64,000 nucleotides of DNA, from NCBI GenBank assembly GCA_028023455.1, contig JAQFVV010012398.1, positions 10,405,160 to 10,469,159 on the forward strand, in the 5' to 3' direction. The translations under genes and the position numbers were made by a program. Numbering within the stretch: the stretch's first letter is position 1; each line of letters begins with the position of its first letter. Under the pieces are notes generated by a model. The model saw only the letters and a program-made list of their open reading frames with translations. It searched no databases and was not told the DNA's origin. Origin of the DNA: Epiperipatus broadwayi. Taxonomy: Eukaryota; Onychophora; Udeonychophora; Euonychophora; Peripatidae. Shown here one piece after another: positions 1 to 11,906 of this stretch.

Positions 1-1200
1 ATAATTTGACAAAGAAATATATTATAACGGAACTGCGGGGTACACCATAAGATGATGTGAATATGATTCAGTAGTTGGATGACTTGAACACAATGTGTCA
101 ACCAACCTATAACAAGTCATATCCTAAATCCATGATTCAACACCCTATTTGGGTGTGCCAGATATTACAGAATCAGAAATGGCATATAACAAAGGGAATG
201 CATCTCACTACTGTCAGACCTAGGCCTTCGAGTAGTATGGTAAAGATGTCACAATGAAATGCCTAGTTCCAAATCACATCTACTTTTAGTATGCCAGTTC
301 TTAATTTACTTAAAATATTTCAATGTAATTTAGACTAGTGCATATCCATTATATCTCCCTTTTTGAGCCCCATTAAACCACAGAATTCAAAAGAGTTCTT
401 GCAGTCAGCTCTCTTCAGGGATGGACCTACTTAATTATTGACCAAATATGCCTATATACAAGCATAGATAAAAACTATTGATGATGCTCAATCAATTAGG
501 AAAGCAATACATGATGATGATCATCATCATCAAACCTTTAATGGTATAAATTCTTAATGATAGTGATGATGAAACTTTTAATAGTATGAATGCATAATAA
601 TGATGATGATGATCAAACAGAGATCAGATTGGTTTAAACAACTCAATATATTTATTAATAATCTAAACATATAATAATAAATATTTACAAAAAAAATATT
701 AATTTAACAAGAATGTTCTACTATCATTTTTATGGCTTAATACAATAAATTTCTCTGATTCAGATTTCATTCTGGTAATCTGTCCTCAATTAATGTTTAT
801 TTACACTAGAGAAACAAATAATTCAAAGTACACATATACAAAATGATATCAAATAATTCACTAAATATACACATAAAACAAAAAGAAAATGAGAGTTCAG
901 TAATTCTAAATCTACCCCACTAATATAATTATTAGAATATTTCTAGGTTGGAGTAAATATATTTATAACTATTTTTTTTTAAATATATATATATAGTCCC
1001 ACTCCCATCTATATGTGTATGTAAGTCATAGTAAAAATTAATGAAAGATAAGAAAAAGACCATTTATTCAAGTTGATTAATTATACCCTCAGAAATAAAT
1101 CAATTACAAGTAGATATTATTAAAAACTTATTAGTAATTAATATAGTTTTGTTTGTTCTAAAGTTTGCCCTCAATGTTAAATATATAAAAAAAAACTTAC
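1..1200. other. No gene recognised
   Basis: AT-rich sequence. The first 260 bases have more balanced composition and a 60-codon open frame on the + strand (75-257), but it matches nothing I recognise and has no convincing splice context. The rest is low-complexity A/T with scattered short (AT)n runs. Confidence 0.5.
511..530. repeat. Perfect 20-bp palindrome of ATG/CAT triplets
   Basis: ATGATGATGA is followed directly by its reverse complement TCATCATCAT. Related imperfect ATG-repeat tracts lie nearby at about 561-572 and 600-615, so this is probably a slipped trinucleotide repeat that changed strand rather than a protein-binding site. Confidence 0.7.
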
Positions 1201-1243
1201 TTGAGGCCACTATGTTGAATCAGTGTTGAATTTCCAGAAGGAT
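1201..1243 (-). CDS. Candidate 43-nt internal exon of an unidentified minus-strand gene
   Basis: Seen: on the minus strand a TTTACAG acceptor (ending at 1244) is followed by 43 bases and then GTAAGT (from 1200). Only one frame is open. It enters in phase 1, reads PSGNSTLIQHSGL, and leaves in phase 2. The residues look protein-like and the segment is richer in G+C than its flanks. Inference: this is a downstream exon of the gene that owns the exon at 24638-24754, but that exon leaves in phase 2 and this one enters in phase 1, so at least one unseen exon would lie between them. I do not recognise the protein. A chance splice-site pair is possible. Confidence 0.4.
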
Positions 1244-2889
1244 CTGTAAATTTACTTTTATTAAAAATTATACATATTTTTACTAACTATGATCCCTACT
1301 CCCCTTTATATATCAACATATGATACTCACTGCTCCTATTTTCTAAATGCAGGTGATTGAATTTGAAAATGAAACTTGAATAGACAAATAAATAAAAAAA
1401 ACTTAATACATGAAATTTCAAATAGAAATAATAAAAAACAAAAAAAAATTAAAAAAATCACGTGAAACAAAAATATATATATCCTTAGGAAAGCAAGCGT
1501 TCTGTCCAAAGTTAAGAGTTTATAAACTTAAATGTCAATCTCCATGCATAACATTCCTGTTCACCAACTCTGTTGACATTTATCTATTTCATGCTACTTG
1601 GTTAAAACAAACACATACCAATCATTTCTTCTGAATATATATAAATCCATTGAAGATTGATGTTTACCAGCATTTTGTAAAATAGACATTTTGATGGATA
1701 ATTTTATAATGACATTGAAGATAGCTTTGGAATGCTGTCGGTATTGGTTTTTACTCCACACACATTGTAATGACCATTTTATCAATCACTATTAATTATG
1801 TTGTGGCTTCAATAAATATAAGAAAATGGCTTAAAGAAATAATTACTTTCTAGTATTTTCACGTTTCTTTTTTCTTATTTCCAAAACAATGAATTCAAAT
1901 TTGCAGAATAAATTAAGTCATTAGTTCATTCCTGCTAATTATAAATTGAAGTTTAAATTTCCAGTTTTCATCTATCCAAATTATAAAGATTTTGTATTAA
2001 TTTTAAACTATCAGCATTAAATTTTAAAATATATATTTTTACTGTTTTCTTTCCTTTTTAAATGCTGAACATTTTCTTTTTTTTAAAAAAAAAATAAAAT
2101 ACTTTTTTTATGTGCTGATAATTCAATTCTGCTGATAGCCAACAAGTGAAAAAAACACTAGATTGTTTTTCTCATGCTAGCTAAAATCTATTGTTACAAA
2201 CTAACCAAAAAACACAAATTATAAAACATTATTATTATTTTTTTAGTTTTCATTATTCCAAACTCGATCACATAGCAACTATTTTGACCTCATATAAATT
2301 TTGACCTTTGATTATGTCTGTCCTATAAATCAATTAATTATTATTTTAGTTAATGATATTAAATGAAGAAAAAAAAGTTAATTTCTACAACAACACAAAC
2401 ATTAGTTTAAATGTATGTTTATATATGTATATACTTCATGTGTATAAGCAGGTATGTAGGATATTTTATTTGTCTACCACATGGTCTAAATTCAAACATT
2501 GTGAAAAATCTGGGACAGGTGTGAAGGTTTGTTGTAAGCCATCTCTTACAACATGTATTTCAAAAATGTAATGTACTTAAAAAATAAAACACAGAAACAT
2601 CAACTACTAAGATGTGATATATATTAATGCAAAACCAGCAGATAAAAGCTATAAAAAATATTATATTAAAAATAGATATTCCTAACTCTTATAAAATTTC
2701 AGTGAAATTAATTTTGACTTTAATGAATTTCATAAAATGCTAACTAATACTCTACTAAGTCAGCTACAAAAATAGGTGCTACAAAAAAAAACATCAAGTC
2801 ATTAATAAATTGTCAACTAAAACAGTCTAAGGTATGAATAAAAAAAATATATGAAAATATTGAAAAATAAAACTATAGAAAAGTAACAG
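1244..2889. other. No gene recognised
   Basis: AT-rich DNA with short poly-A and poly-T runs and no convincing coding frame. A 12-nt microexon-like segment flanked by TTTAG and GTGAGT on the minus strand near 1345-1357 is too short to judge. Confidence 0.5.
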
Positions 2890-3430
2890 AAATCTCAAGT
2901 ATAACACAATGTCTTGGTATTAAAAGGAAAGAAATTTCTGCAATAAAAAAAGACATTCCTATTTTTAAAACAGTGGGTAGAAGGAATGACAATATGAAGG
3001 ATATGGAAGAATTTTATGGCAAACTATATAATAATAAAGAACAAAAAAAATAGCATCTACAAGTACAGTATTTAAATTATCCTGTATTCTAAATGAAAAG
3101 GTGAGATATGCAATTAAATCTACAAAGAATGTAAAAAATCCAGAAATTGAATTATTATTGTAGATCTTTTAAAAAAAAAATAGATGAAAAAATATTATAA
3201 TTATTGGAAAAGCTAATTATCAAACAACTACTAAATAAAAATATACCAGATAATTGAAAAACACAATTCTAATACTGAAATTTAAAAATGATGAGAAATC
3301 AGTTATTAAAAATTAGTAAAGGTAAAGAAAAAGGAGACTAATTAATCTTTACTCATATCAACTACGATTTCAAAAAATAACAGTAAAAGGTTTCAAAATT
3401 CTGGAAAAAAAACTTATTAATAAATACAGA
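2890..3430 (+). mobile_element. Degenerate LINE reverse transcriptase, N-terminal part
   Basis: Conceptual translation, crossing frames, follows the order of a non-LTR retrotransposon reverse transcriptase. A pre-RT segment (NMKDMEEFYGKLYNN, near 2990-3045) is followed by a relic of the KAIKxMKNGKAPGPDG block (VRYAIKSTKNVKNPEIE, near 3103-3155). Next comes an IPxxW-like relic, then an RPISLLS-like relic read as RRLINLYSYQ with FKILEKKLINK after it (3335-3425). Many stops and frameshifts show it is dead. Family knowledge: this is the fingers region of RTE/L2/CR1-type elements. No ORF1, UTR or target-site duplication could be recognised. Confidence 0.6.
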
Positions 3431-5014
3431 AAAAAAAGGCACATAAATTAGAAATATTAATATTTTTATTTTTGGTATTTTAACATAGACAAAATATAAA
3501 ATTAATAGCATACATTCCAGAACCAAAAAATATTGTTCAAATTGAGAACTGCACAAAATAAAAATTTCTCATCAAAGGAGATAAAAGATAATGCAAAATT
3601 AATAGCAAAATAAAATAAATTATAGTAAAAAATGAAAGAATAAAAACATATAATAATAACAAAATATAAATAAGATTATGAATAAGTTAGACATTTCAAA
3701 AAAGTAATAAATTTTAAAATACTAAATAAAAAATATGAAAAATACATTTGATATATTAGATAATGAATACACAAAAAAAATAATGAAAATACTAAAAATT
3801 GCATAAATGAACTTTACTGAGTTTAAATGCAAAAAATGTCAGAGAAATAATATTAAAAACAATTACATAGTTAAAATGAAAAATTCTGATTATTACAAGA
3901 ATGAAAGAACATAAAGGTAATAAAAGATCTCTTATACACATGCATAAAATAGAAACATGTTATAAATTTGAAAAAAGGTAGTGTAAAAATTATTTACTAC
4001 ATTAATAGTAAAAGAAAAATTAAAAAAGTAATATTAATTTTAAAAAATTAATAATTCAAGTTTAAATAAAGGATTATATATATAAAACCAAACAAATGTG
4101 TGTTAAAGATACTAAGGTAAAATTTAAATCTGTTAGAATAAATCATACACACATTAATTATAAATTATAACTCAGAAAACAAAATATGATATAAAACCAA
4201 TATCTGGAGATAAAAAAGGATTATATAAAAATATTATTGTTGTTATTATTATTATTAAATTATATAGATAAATTTTACAAGTAGTGCCAAGAAAATAACA
4301 TGAAAATAAATGGTGATAAATGTAAAAGTTATGCCATATTCAAGAAAAACAATGCTAATACAAAGTAGTTACCATATTGATCATCATGAAATTAAAAAAA
4401 TTACTGATCATAAAGATTTGGTATAATTTTTACAAGCAATTTTACTTTTAATAATCATATAGCATTTAAACTCATTTGCATGATGCTCAGGTCAAAAATT
4501 GTTTTTGGTTTCCAGACTAATAAACTAATATGTAATAGTTTGATAATGCCAATTTTACTGAATCCATTGTATGGAATTCCAGAAATGAAACAAATATGAA
4601 AAAATACAAAAAGTTTACCATAAATTTTATAAATATGTGTATAAAACTTCATCTTATAATAATAACAAATTGCATAATAAAAGACTACTATCTGATATGT
4701 GTTTTTATATAAAATGATAAATGGCACAATAACTTTGATAATTCAGTAACAAATTAGTTATATAAAATACCAACTTTTATTAGCAAACATTGTGGACCTT
4801 TTTATTTACCATTAAATAATCATATATGTGTAAAGAATGCACTTGTATATAGATTATAAAATGAATATAATATGTTTAGTGATGTATCAGATTTTAAAAT
4901 ATTTAACAAAAGATATATTACATTTGTTAAATCAAAATTTTGTGTAAATTTAATCATTGTAAATGTTTTCTTGACTTTGTAAGTTGTTGTTTACAAATAG
5001 ATAGAATAGAATGA
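3431..5014. other. AT-rich DNA, no gene recognised
   Basis: Very A-rich stretch, probably in part old retrotransposon 3' sequence continuing from the LINE relic. The open frames present are hydrophobic or Lys/Ile/Asn-rich translations of A/T-rich DNA without splice context. Confidence 0.5.
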
Positions 5015-5212
<198 letters not shown>

Positions 5213-5544
5213 TTAAATAAAAAAAATATTGGGTACAAAAAATAAACATAGTGAGAGTTATAATATACAATAAAAATAATTCACAAATTTAAAAGCTTCT
5301 GACAATTGCAAAAGAAACTAATGCAGATAATTTAAAACATAAAGAATAATAATAATGAAAAAAGAAATATGATTTAAGTATATAAATTTATATTAAATTA
5401 AGAATAGCTTTAATTAAATTACAATAATTAATAATTAAAAATTAATAGCATACATAAAATTGGTCATTAAATGTAAGTTGTGTATAAATATTGTAGACAA
5501 AATAATATATGGTTATTAGGTAAAACAAATATATATATATATAT

Positions 5545-5572
5545 TGTAACGATATATAAATATGTCGTTACA
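5545..5572. repeat. Short inverted repeat TGTAACGA...TCGTTACA
   Basis: TGTAACGA (5545-5552) and its exact reverse complement (5565-5572) flank a 12-bp AT spacer, next to an (AT)n run. TG...CA ends preceded by (AT)n also occur on the LTRs near 61 kb (which end in TTACA beside (AT)n), and TGTAACGG follows (AT)n at about 41570. It may be a remnant of LTR ends or a small hairpin. Confidence 0.6.
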
Positions 5573-6008
5573 TTAAATTGAAATAAAAACTTTTAAGTTC
5601 GCATATAAAAATAAGTGTATTAAAAAGAAAAAAAAACTAAACGCTAAAATTAAAATGTTTGTTAAATGTATACATTCGCACAGATGCCAAACTTTAAAAT
5701 TTTTTTTTTTTTTAAAAAATAAATAAATAAGTATTTGAACGTACTTTTTTATATAAAAAAATTGTACAAGATTTAAAAATAAAAACAGGTATTAATTAAT
5801 TCTTGTAATCTGTAAATGGAAATGATTGTTTATAAATTGTTTGAAAAGCAAGCTAGCCGTGGGCTCTTGTATAATTAAAATGATCTGATGAAAGATAGAT
5901 AAGAAAAAAGAGAAATTAGCTTGACCAATGGAAGCACTAAGCCTTGGCTCGGACCCTAACGAAAGTGATGGATTAGTGACGTTTTGTTGATTGAATCTGT
6001 GTGGATAA

Positions 6009-6044
6009 TATAAAAAGGGAAATACAGTTTTTTCGGGCAGTTCC
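6009..6044 (+). promoter_or_regulatory. Candidate core promoter: TATA box and initiator
   Basis: TATAAAAAG begins at 6009. A CAGTT initiator-like sequence lies 30 bases downstream with the A at 6039, the canonical metazoan spacing. TGACCAATGG lies about 90 bases upstream. The promoter sits in the CpG-rich block and would drive + strand transcription. Spacing and context are seen; activity is inferred. Confidence 0.45.
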
Positions 6045-6211
6045 AGCGTTGTGTGTTTGAGAGGTGGTAGGACGCACATACCACACTCTCTATTTAAAAA
6101 GGAAAAATGAAAAGACTGTGATACCTTGAACTAGCTATTGCCATCTCCAGAACATTATCTTCCAATGGAGGCATCGCGGGAATTAAAAGCAGAAACCTGG
6201 ACTCTTCTACC
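6039..6211 (+). other. Candidate first exon or 5' leader
   Basis: Downstream of the proposed start site, the sequence has relatively high G+C. ATG at 6165 in a favourable context (CCAATGG) opens a 16-codon frame, MEASRELKAETWTLLP, that reaches a GTGAGC donor-like site at 6212 before its stop at 6213. It could be a coding first exon leaving in phase 2, or a 5' leader with a short upstream ORF. Joined to the exon at 10348 this frame would soon stop, leaving MANWEKLDFVDK there as the main start. I cannot choose between these. Confidence 0.3.
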
Positions 6212-8002
6212 GTGAGCTATGAACTTGACAAATTAACAACAACCAAAAAAAGTAATTAAGAACTTTCATCAGTGATTTTTTTTTTAAAGATTCAGCTAAT
6301 TTAAATTTTAAAATGAACTCTTATTTGATTTTCAAATTAATAATTGATTGTTTAAATTTATATAGTTAAGTTTTGCTAAAATCATTTCCATTTTATTATT
6401 TTTATTTGTAGTAATATTTATTGTAGAAATTATTAAATGCATTACATTTAAGTTGGGTATAGACGTTGCATAGATTCGTTAGCGGTTGATTATGTTGTGG
6501 TTTTCACATTCGATTAGAATATATGGGTCAACGATATCACTGCAAGCATCTTACGATGAATGCTAATGGGATTTGTATATTCCCTATGCAAGTGACGTTT
6601 ATCGATGACTTTGTATTTTGATCGGTTGTGTTTAATTTGGAATGTTTTTGACCATGGAATCTGTGCAGCTGATCTGTACTCAACATTTTAAAGCAAATTT
6701 ATAAAAATAATCTGTGCGAACGTATTTAAATGTTAAATTTAAGTCGGGTGTGAATGGCTATATAGTTTTGTAAAGTTATATTAAGGGAGGGTAATCTTAG
6801 GTTATTCGTTTCGTGGTTGAATTGGCTCAATGGATTGGATATATTTGTGTAATTAGTAGATGTAGTATGAGGTCCGCTACAGGCAGGATTGCATATATAC
6901 GCCACACACCTTCTGTTTGCCTATGGATGGGTTTGTAAGTCGGCAGAAGACCACAGTCCATTCCTATGGAGTTTTTTGTTTATTGTTCTACTTGCCAACA
7001 GATGTAACATCCCTGTTGGTGGAGAGTCAATGTCTTCTCTAATTCTACTTACTGTTCAGATGTCCATTCCCAACAGTATAGTATTTTGTGTTGTCGTATG
7101 ATGCTACATTGAATACATGAATGTATCAGTTGATTGCGAAATTTGTTGCCTAAGGTTAAATCAGGGAAGAATATTTTCTTTTCAAATGCAGATCTATGTA
7201 GTCTATTCATACTTGACTATCTAAATAAAATATTAAACTCATTGAAACTTAGTTAAATGTAAAATTAAAAGATTAATAGAAAAATCTAAAATGTTGAATT
7301 TATTCCTCAAAATTTAAATGTTATTTTATATGTGCGTAAATAAATATTTTTATGTGTTAATTTCTGGCAGTGCATTTTATTTATTGATATTTAAGATATA
7401 AATTAAGATATAGATTTTTATCTCTGCGTCACCGCTGAGCTAGTGACTTGGGCTAACGATCGGAATATTTAAATAAAGTGGAATCTTAACAGCGCGTATC
7501 TGCCTACTTTATAAATTTTTCTAGGTTTAAATGCCTAGATGGCGCCTTGTAGAGCAGATATTGTTTTTGCGATTAGATTCAATCTCCACTTCCATTTCGA
7601 TCGTTATAATATATATATATATATAAATTTAAGATTCAATACAGTAAAAAGATAAATATAATGTCTTGTGCAATTGTAATTAAAATATGATTCATGTGTA
7701 TTTAAATATTTTTTAGTTCTTATGAAAATTGTCAGTCAAAACTATAAAAAAGGAAATAAAACTAATTGTAGAAACAATATGTTGCAATGAATAAAGTGTA
7801 AATGAAAAGAGGGTACTTATGCATTAGAACTTCTAAGCCTTTTCCCATCCATATCATTCTGTTGATAAATTTCTAATCTTGCAATCCCATCATATCAAAT
7901 AATGTGTACATGGGAATGTCTGCTAAACTCAAATAATAAATTTGTACTCCAAAATAATAAAAACAGATTACGATACTAAATAAAGACAGGTAACCACAGG
8001 CA

Positions 8003-8275
8003 GAGACACTGATGATTGTTTCATCATGGCAATTGAGGATAGAAAAGTGACAATTCTCATGGAAGCAATCAAACAAAATGTACCAAATATGAATATTTTC
8101 ATATCAACCACAAATGGCACTTTCCTTTGCATTCTGGCTGAGACTGGTGACTGTTTCATTGTGGCAATTGAGAAAAAAGCAGCAACAACTCTGATGGAAG
8201 TGATCAAACAAAATGTGCCAAATATGAACATTTTTGTGTCAATGATAGAGGCTGCCTTCCTTTGCATTCTGGCCA
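8003..8275. repeat. Two tandem copies of a 135-bp unit
   Basis: The sequence from about 8003 repeats with a period of 135 bp; for example TGGCAATTGAG recurs at 8027 and 8162, and ATTCTGGC closes both copies. The copies differ by about 15-20%. Both strands remain open (plus frame 8026-8355, minus frame 7968-8312), and the plus frame repeats the motif IKQNVPNMNIF. Whether it is a minisatellite or a piece of a repetitive protein is unclear; no splice signals were found. Confidence 0.75.
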
Positions 8276-8319
8276 ATAAAAAAAAAAAATCAGTCCACCA
8301 CAATGATTCCATGTTAATA

Positions 8320-10347
8320 AAAGTTTACCAATTTCTTTTTTTTTTAAGAAAATAATTGTAGTTAGATACATTTCTCAATAAAGATCTTGTGCATGCATTA
8401 TAATGCATAAGCATGTGTACTTTAACTCTCCACTTTGTTAAAGTCTCAGCCAGATATAGGTTTTTTTTATTTATCCATTTTGTAATTTTTTTGCCATAGT
8501 TAATAAACATAGTTTTTTTTTACTTATCTTTACTGTCCATTTTGTAGTTAATTTTAGCAGTAAATTTACCTTTTTTTTTATTTTGCTTATGTAGTATTTT
8601 TTTTTTTTTGTTAATTTTGCTTTAGTGTCCATTTTGTAATTTCCTGCCATAGTTAATACATATATAGTAATTTTAAATTTTTAGTAAAATTTGGTAAATT
8701 ACTGCCCATGTTTGTGATGGCAGAATGTCATACCTTTCTCTAGTATGGAGAAAGAGAATGTTCATGGTGGCACAAAGTGCTATTTTAAAAATTCACAACT
8801 ACCTGTGTAAATTTTTAACAATATGAAAAGTATAAATTTGTATACAAAAGTAATAATACATTACGATACTAAATAAACACAGATAAATTGTGACTTTTTA
8901 AATGGCACTCCATCACAAACAACCCCCCTCCCCACTGGAGAAAGCTACAGCATTCTGCCATTTCAAACACAACTAGAAATCCGCAAATTTTATTTAAAAT
9001 TTAAAAATACATCTATTAGAAAAAAAAATTCTACTTAAATAAAATGTACTTTTTCACAAATTTATACTTTTTGAATTGCAAAAATGTACTTTTTAAGTTG
9101 TTACTGATAAAATGTGATTACTGTATATATTAGACCAACTATGTCTTTTCACATAGTATCAGTCTGCTTCTAAACCTTGTGAAAATATCATAAAATAATA
9201 TGTACATGGGATCTGTTTGACAACATTATCATTTAAGTTTGTCAGGAGTTCCACTATACACATTATTTGACAGAATCATAAAATTATAAAGTTATTAGTG
9301 GACTGATACATATGTGAAAAGGTGTATCATGTCTAATAGATAAATAGCAAAAAGAGTTATTAATTATACAAATTAGTGGTCAAAATACTTATATATAACA
9401 TTAGATTACAAAAAATAACATTAAATAAATAAAAAAGGAGAAAAAAATAAAAAAAATAAAATGTATGTAGATAAAAATGAAAAGAAAGTATAATTCATAC
9501 TACCCATATTCAGTAGACATATATGAAAATTGACTAAAGAAAAGTTATTAGAAGATATAAAAGTAGGATTAAAAATAGTAGATTTTTATGTTAATGAATA
9601 AGTAATAATGAGAATAAAAATAGCAATATTTATAAAAATTAATTATAAATTAATTGCTATTACTGATATATCTTTTATCTAGATAAGCTTGGAAAAATTG
9701 TGAAGTAAAGATATAAAAAATGTGATAATGCAATAAGAAGAAAAGAAACAAAATCGAGACTAAATGATTAATTTTTAAAATAAAAATTATAAAATAAATT
9801 GTGAACTTCATACATATGACAAATTATGTTGAAAATTACAAAGATGTTATGAAACTTTGAATATTTAAGAAAATATGAACAAATGTTTCCACATAGTTAA
9901 AGGACCAATGCAATTATGCATAAAATGACCATTATTAGATAAGTTCAAACTTTAAAAGCATTATTTATAAGACATTTCATTGTGAATAACATAGAACAGA
10001 CACTAATAATTTTTTATTTATTTATACATTTATTTCATTTTTAATTTTTTATATTTTTGATGATGACTACTAAAAGAAGTAGCTATAAAATAATTTGTCA
10101 TGTGATAGTTAGAAATAGATATCATTCATATAAAGGTTGCTATGAGAAACAAAAACTAGTTTAATAATGTAAATAAATTATGTAAAAATTAAAATATCTA
10201 TTATGAATTTTATTTACAGTTAATATATATTTATATGTGTATGAAGGGATGCTATCTTTATTGTTAAATAGGGATTGCCTTGACAACAATTTGAAATTAT
10301 TGATTGTTATTGATATTGGGATTTTTTAAGTGTTGACTGGTTTTTAG
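8320..10347. other. No gene recognised
   Basis: AT-rich DNA with several T-rich runs (8500-8620) and short direct repeats of sequences around the 135-bp units, such as GATACTAAATAAA at about 7973 and 8866. Nothing coding was seen. Confidence 0.5.
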
Positions 10348-10424
10348 TGATTATATATATATATACACACACAATATTACCTGTCTATAATGGCAAATTG
10401 GGAGAAACTAGACTTTGTAGATAA
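10348..10424 (+). CDS. Candidate first coding exon, MANWEKLDFVDK
   Basis: Seen: a GGTTTTTAG acceptor (ending 10347), a short leader, then ATG at 10390 opening M-A-N-W-E-K-L-D-F-V-D. The frame reaches a strong donor AA|GTAAGTACT at 10425 and leaves in phase 2. The phase fits the 21-nt exon at 16439 to give FVDKWSDFYQ. The encoded residues are unlike the Lys/Ile/Asn-rich noise around it. The protein is not recognised. The 5' end could instead be a transcription start rather than a splice acceptor. Confidence 0.4.
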
Positions 10425-11329
10425 GTAAGTACTGCAATTAATTGATTTATTGTTTAAATTATAAATGCATATAGTGATAAAGCAATTAGATATAAAAATA
10501 TAATATACATTGTTACATTATTATCTTGCTTTAAATAATAAAAGCAATATCAGTTGTTTGTGATAATAAAACTGACATCTTATAAGAGTTTGATTTCAGA
10601 TTCCACATGACACTGTTTCAAACCAAAAAATAAATGTTATTTGTTTAATACTTTTAAAAGCTGTAGTAACTTCATAAATATGTTTATTCTTAATAATAAT
10701 ATGAAATCATTAAATGTCAATAAAATGTATATATATATTAAATTTGGTTTTCGTGTATTTTCTTTATAAGGTCGACACTTATCATTGATTTATGGACACA
10801 CTTATTTAGATTCGTTATGACAATTTGATACTTACTCTGAGGCATTAAACCGGCATACACTAATATTTTCTTTTGCCTAGCTATATTACATTACTATTAC
10901 ATATTATAATATTGTAATATAAAAGGGAAAAAAATGATGTTTACATTAAAAGAAACGGATTATTTGTTTACTTATTCTAAATATATTTCGAAATCAATAA
11001 AATGCCCCTTTGATTTTGATATATATATATTTATTTGAAATATACACATATGCAATAGAAGAATCTTAGATATAAAATTCGTTTTTCCTTTTATAAATTT
11101 AGTTAGTCAAAAGTGAGAAATTTGTTACTATTGATCTATTATTATTCATAGTTACCAGCGATTTGAAAAAAAAAGATCTATATAGAACAAACTCTTATGA
11201 AAAATAGTTATCATCAGCTGCTAATAAGAAAACTTTAAATAGACAACAACAATAACCATCAAAAGAAAAAAAAACAATTATTGATAGGTAGTATATCCAT
11301 ACATACCAAAAATAGCAAACAAATTAAAA
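10425..11329. other. Probable intronic DNA
   Basis: AT-rich; no repeat family or coding frame recognised apart from short (AT)n and A runs. Confidence 0.4.
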
Positions 11330-11760
11330 AAAATCTGCAATCAATATAACATCAGAACAGCTTTCCAGAGCCATACCACACTATGAGGAATCCTAACATC
11401 TACAAAGCCTAAATTTGAAATGCTAAAAAGCAAAAACTGCATCTATAAAATATCATGTGAATGTAGACAAATTTATATTGATGAGACCAGTTGCCTCATT
11501 AAAAAGCGATTGTAAGAACACAAACTGAAGATTAGAAGAAAGAAAACAAATGTGCCTAAAGTAGCCGATGATGTACCAATGAATATATATTCAATTGGGA
11601 AAATATAAAAATATTGGATAGAGAAGAAATAATACAAAAGTAAGTTTAAAGAAACTGCTCACATGACAATAGTGAACAACCCTATCAGTCAACTTAGTGT
11701 CACTATACATAATGTATGAAAACCACTAATCTACTTTGCTCTTAAGAAAAAGACGAGAAA
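11330..11760 (+). mobile_element. Penelope-like element, C-terminal GIY-YIG relic
   Basis: In one frame from about 11400 the translation reads KSKNCIYKISCECRQIYIDE and continues with T, S, C, L, I, then EHK after a stop. This matches the linker and GIY-YIG endonuclease start of Penelope-like retroelements (consensus GIYKIPC.CG..YIGET...RI.EH). The two hallmark glycines are replaced (CIY, YID). Downstream relics match the conserved tail: KYWIE, then KFKETAHMT and NNPISQL (11620-11700). Several stops and frameshifts are present and no reverse transcriptase remains upstream, so it is a 5'-truncated dead copy. Confidence 0.75.
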
Positions 11761-11815
11761 TCAGGAAGAATCTCATAGATAAGTATATGAAATTTCTACT
11801 GACGGTTGCCTTTAC

Positions 11816-11906
11816 CAGGATCACTCAGTTGGTTAGAGTGTTACCTTAAAATTCAATATTCAATAATCTAAAAATCCAGTTTCAATTCCTATGCTAGTAC
11901 TGCCAC
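11816..11906 (+). mobile_element. tRNA-derived SINE head, degenerate
   Basis: CTCAGTTGGTTAGAG resembles a tRNA D-arm and A box. About 50 bases downstream AGTTTCAATTCC resembles a B box and T-arm, the spacing of a tRNA promoter. The anticodon arm is A-rich and does not fold well, so this is a SINE or tRNA pseudogene, not a functional tRNA. Confidence 0.5.

Larger units (their letters stand above)
5550..7620. promoter_or_regulatory. CpG-rich block (candidate unmethylated promoter region)
   Basis: CpG occurs roughly every 40-50 bases from about 5560 to 6760 and again at 7430-7600, against about one per several hundred bases in the first 5.5 kb. CpG depletion elsewhere suggests germline methylation; retention here suggests an unmethylated regulatory region. 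The block holds a CCAAT sequence (about 5925), a TATA box and an initiator (see next entry). No long coding frame is present. An open frame at 6889-7101 is not recognisable. Confidence 0.5.

Noticed and set aside
6889-7101. 70-codon + strand open frame
   Set aside because: No ATG at its start, no clear splice sites, no recognised domain.
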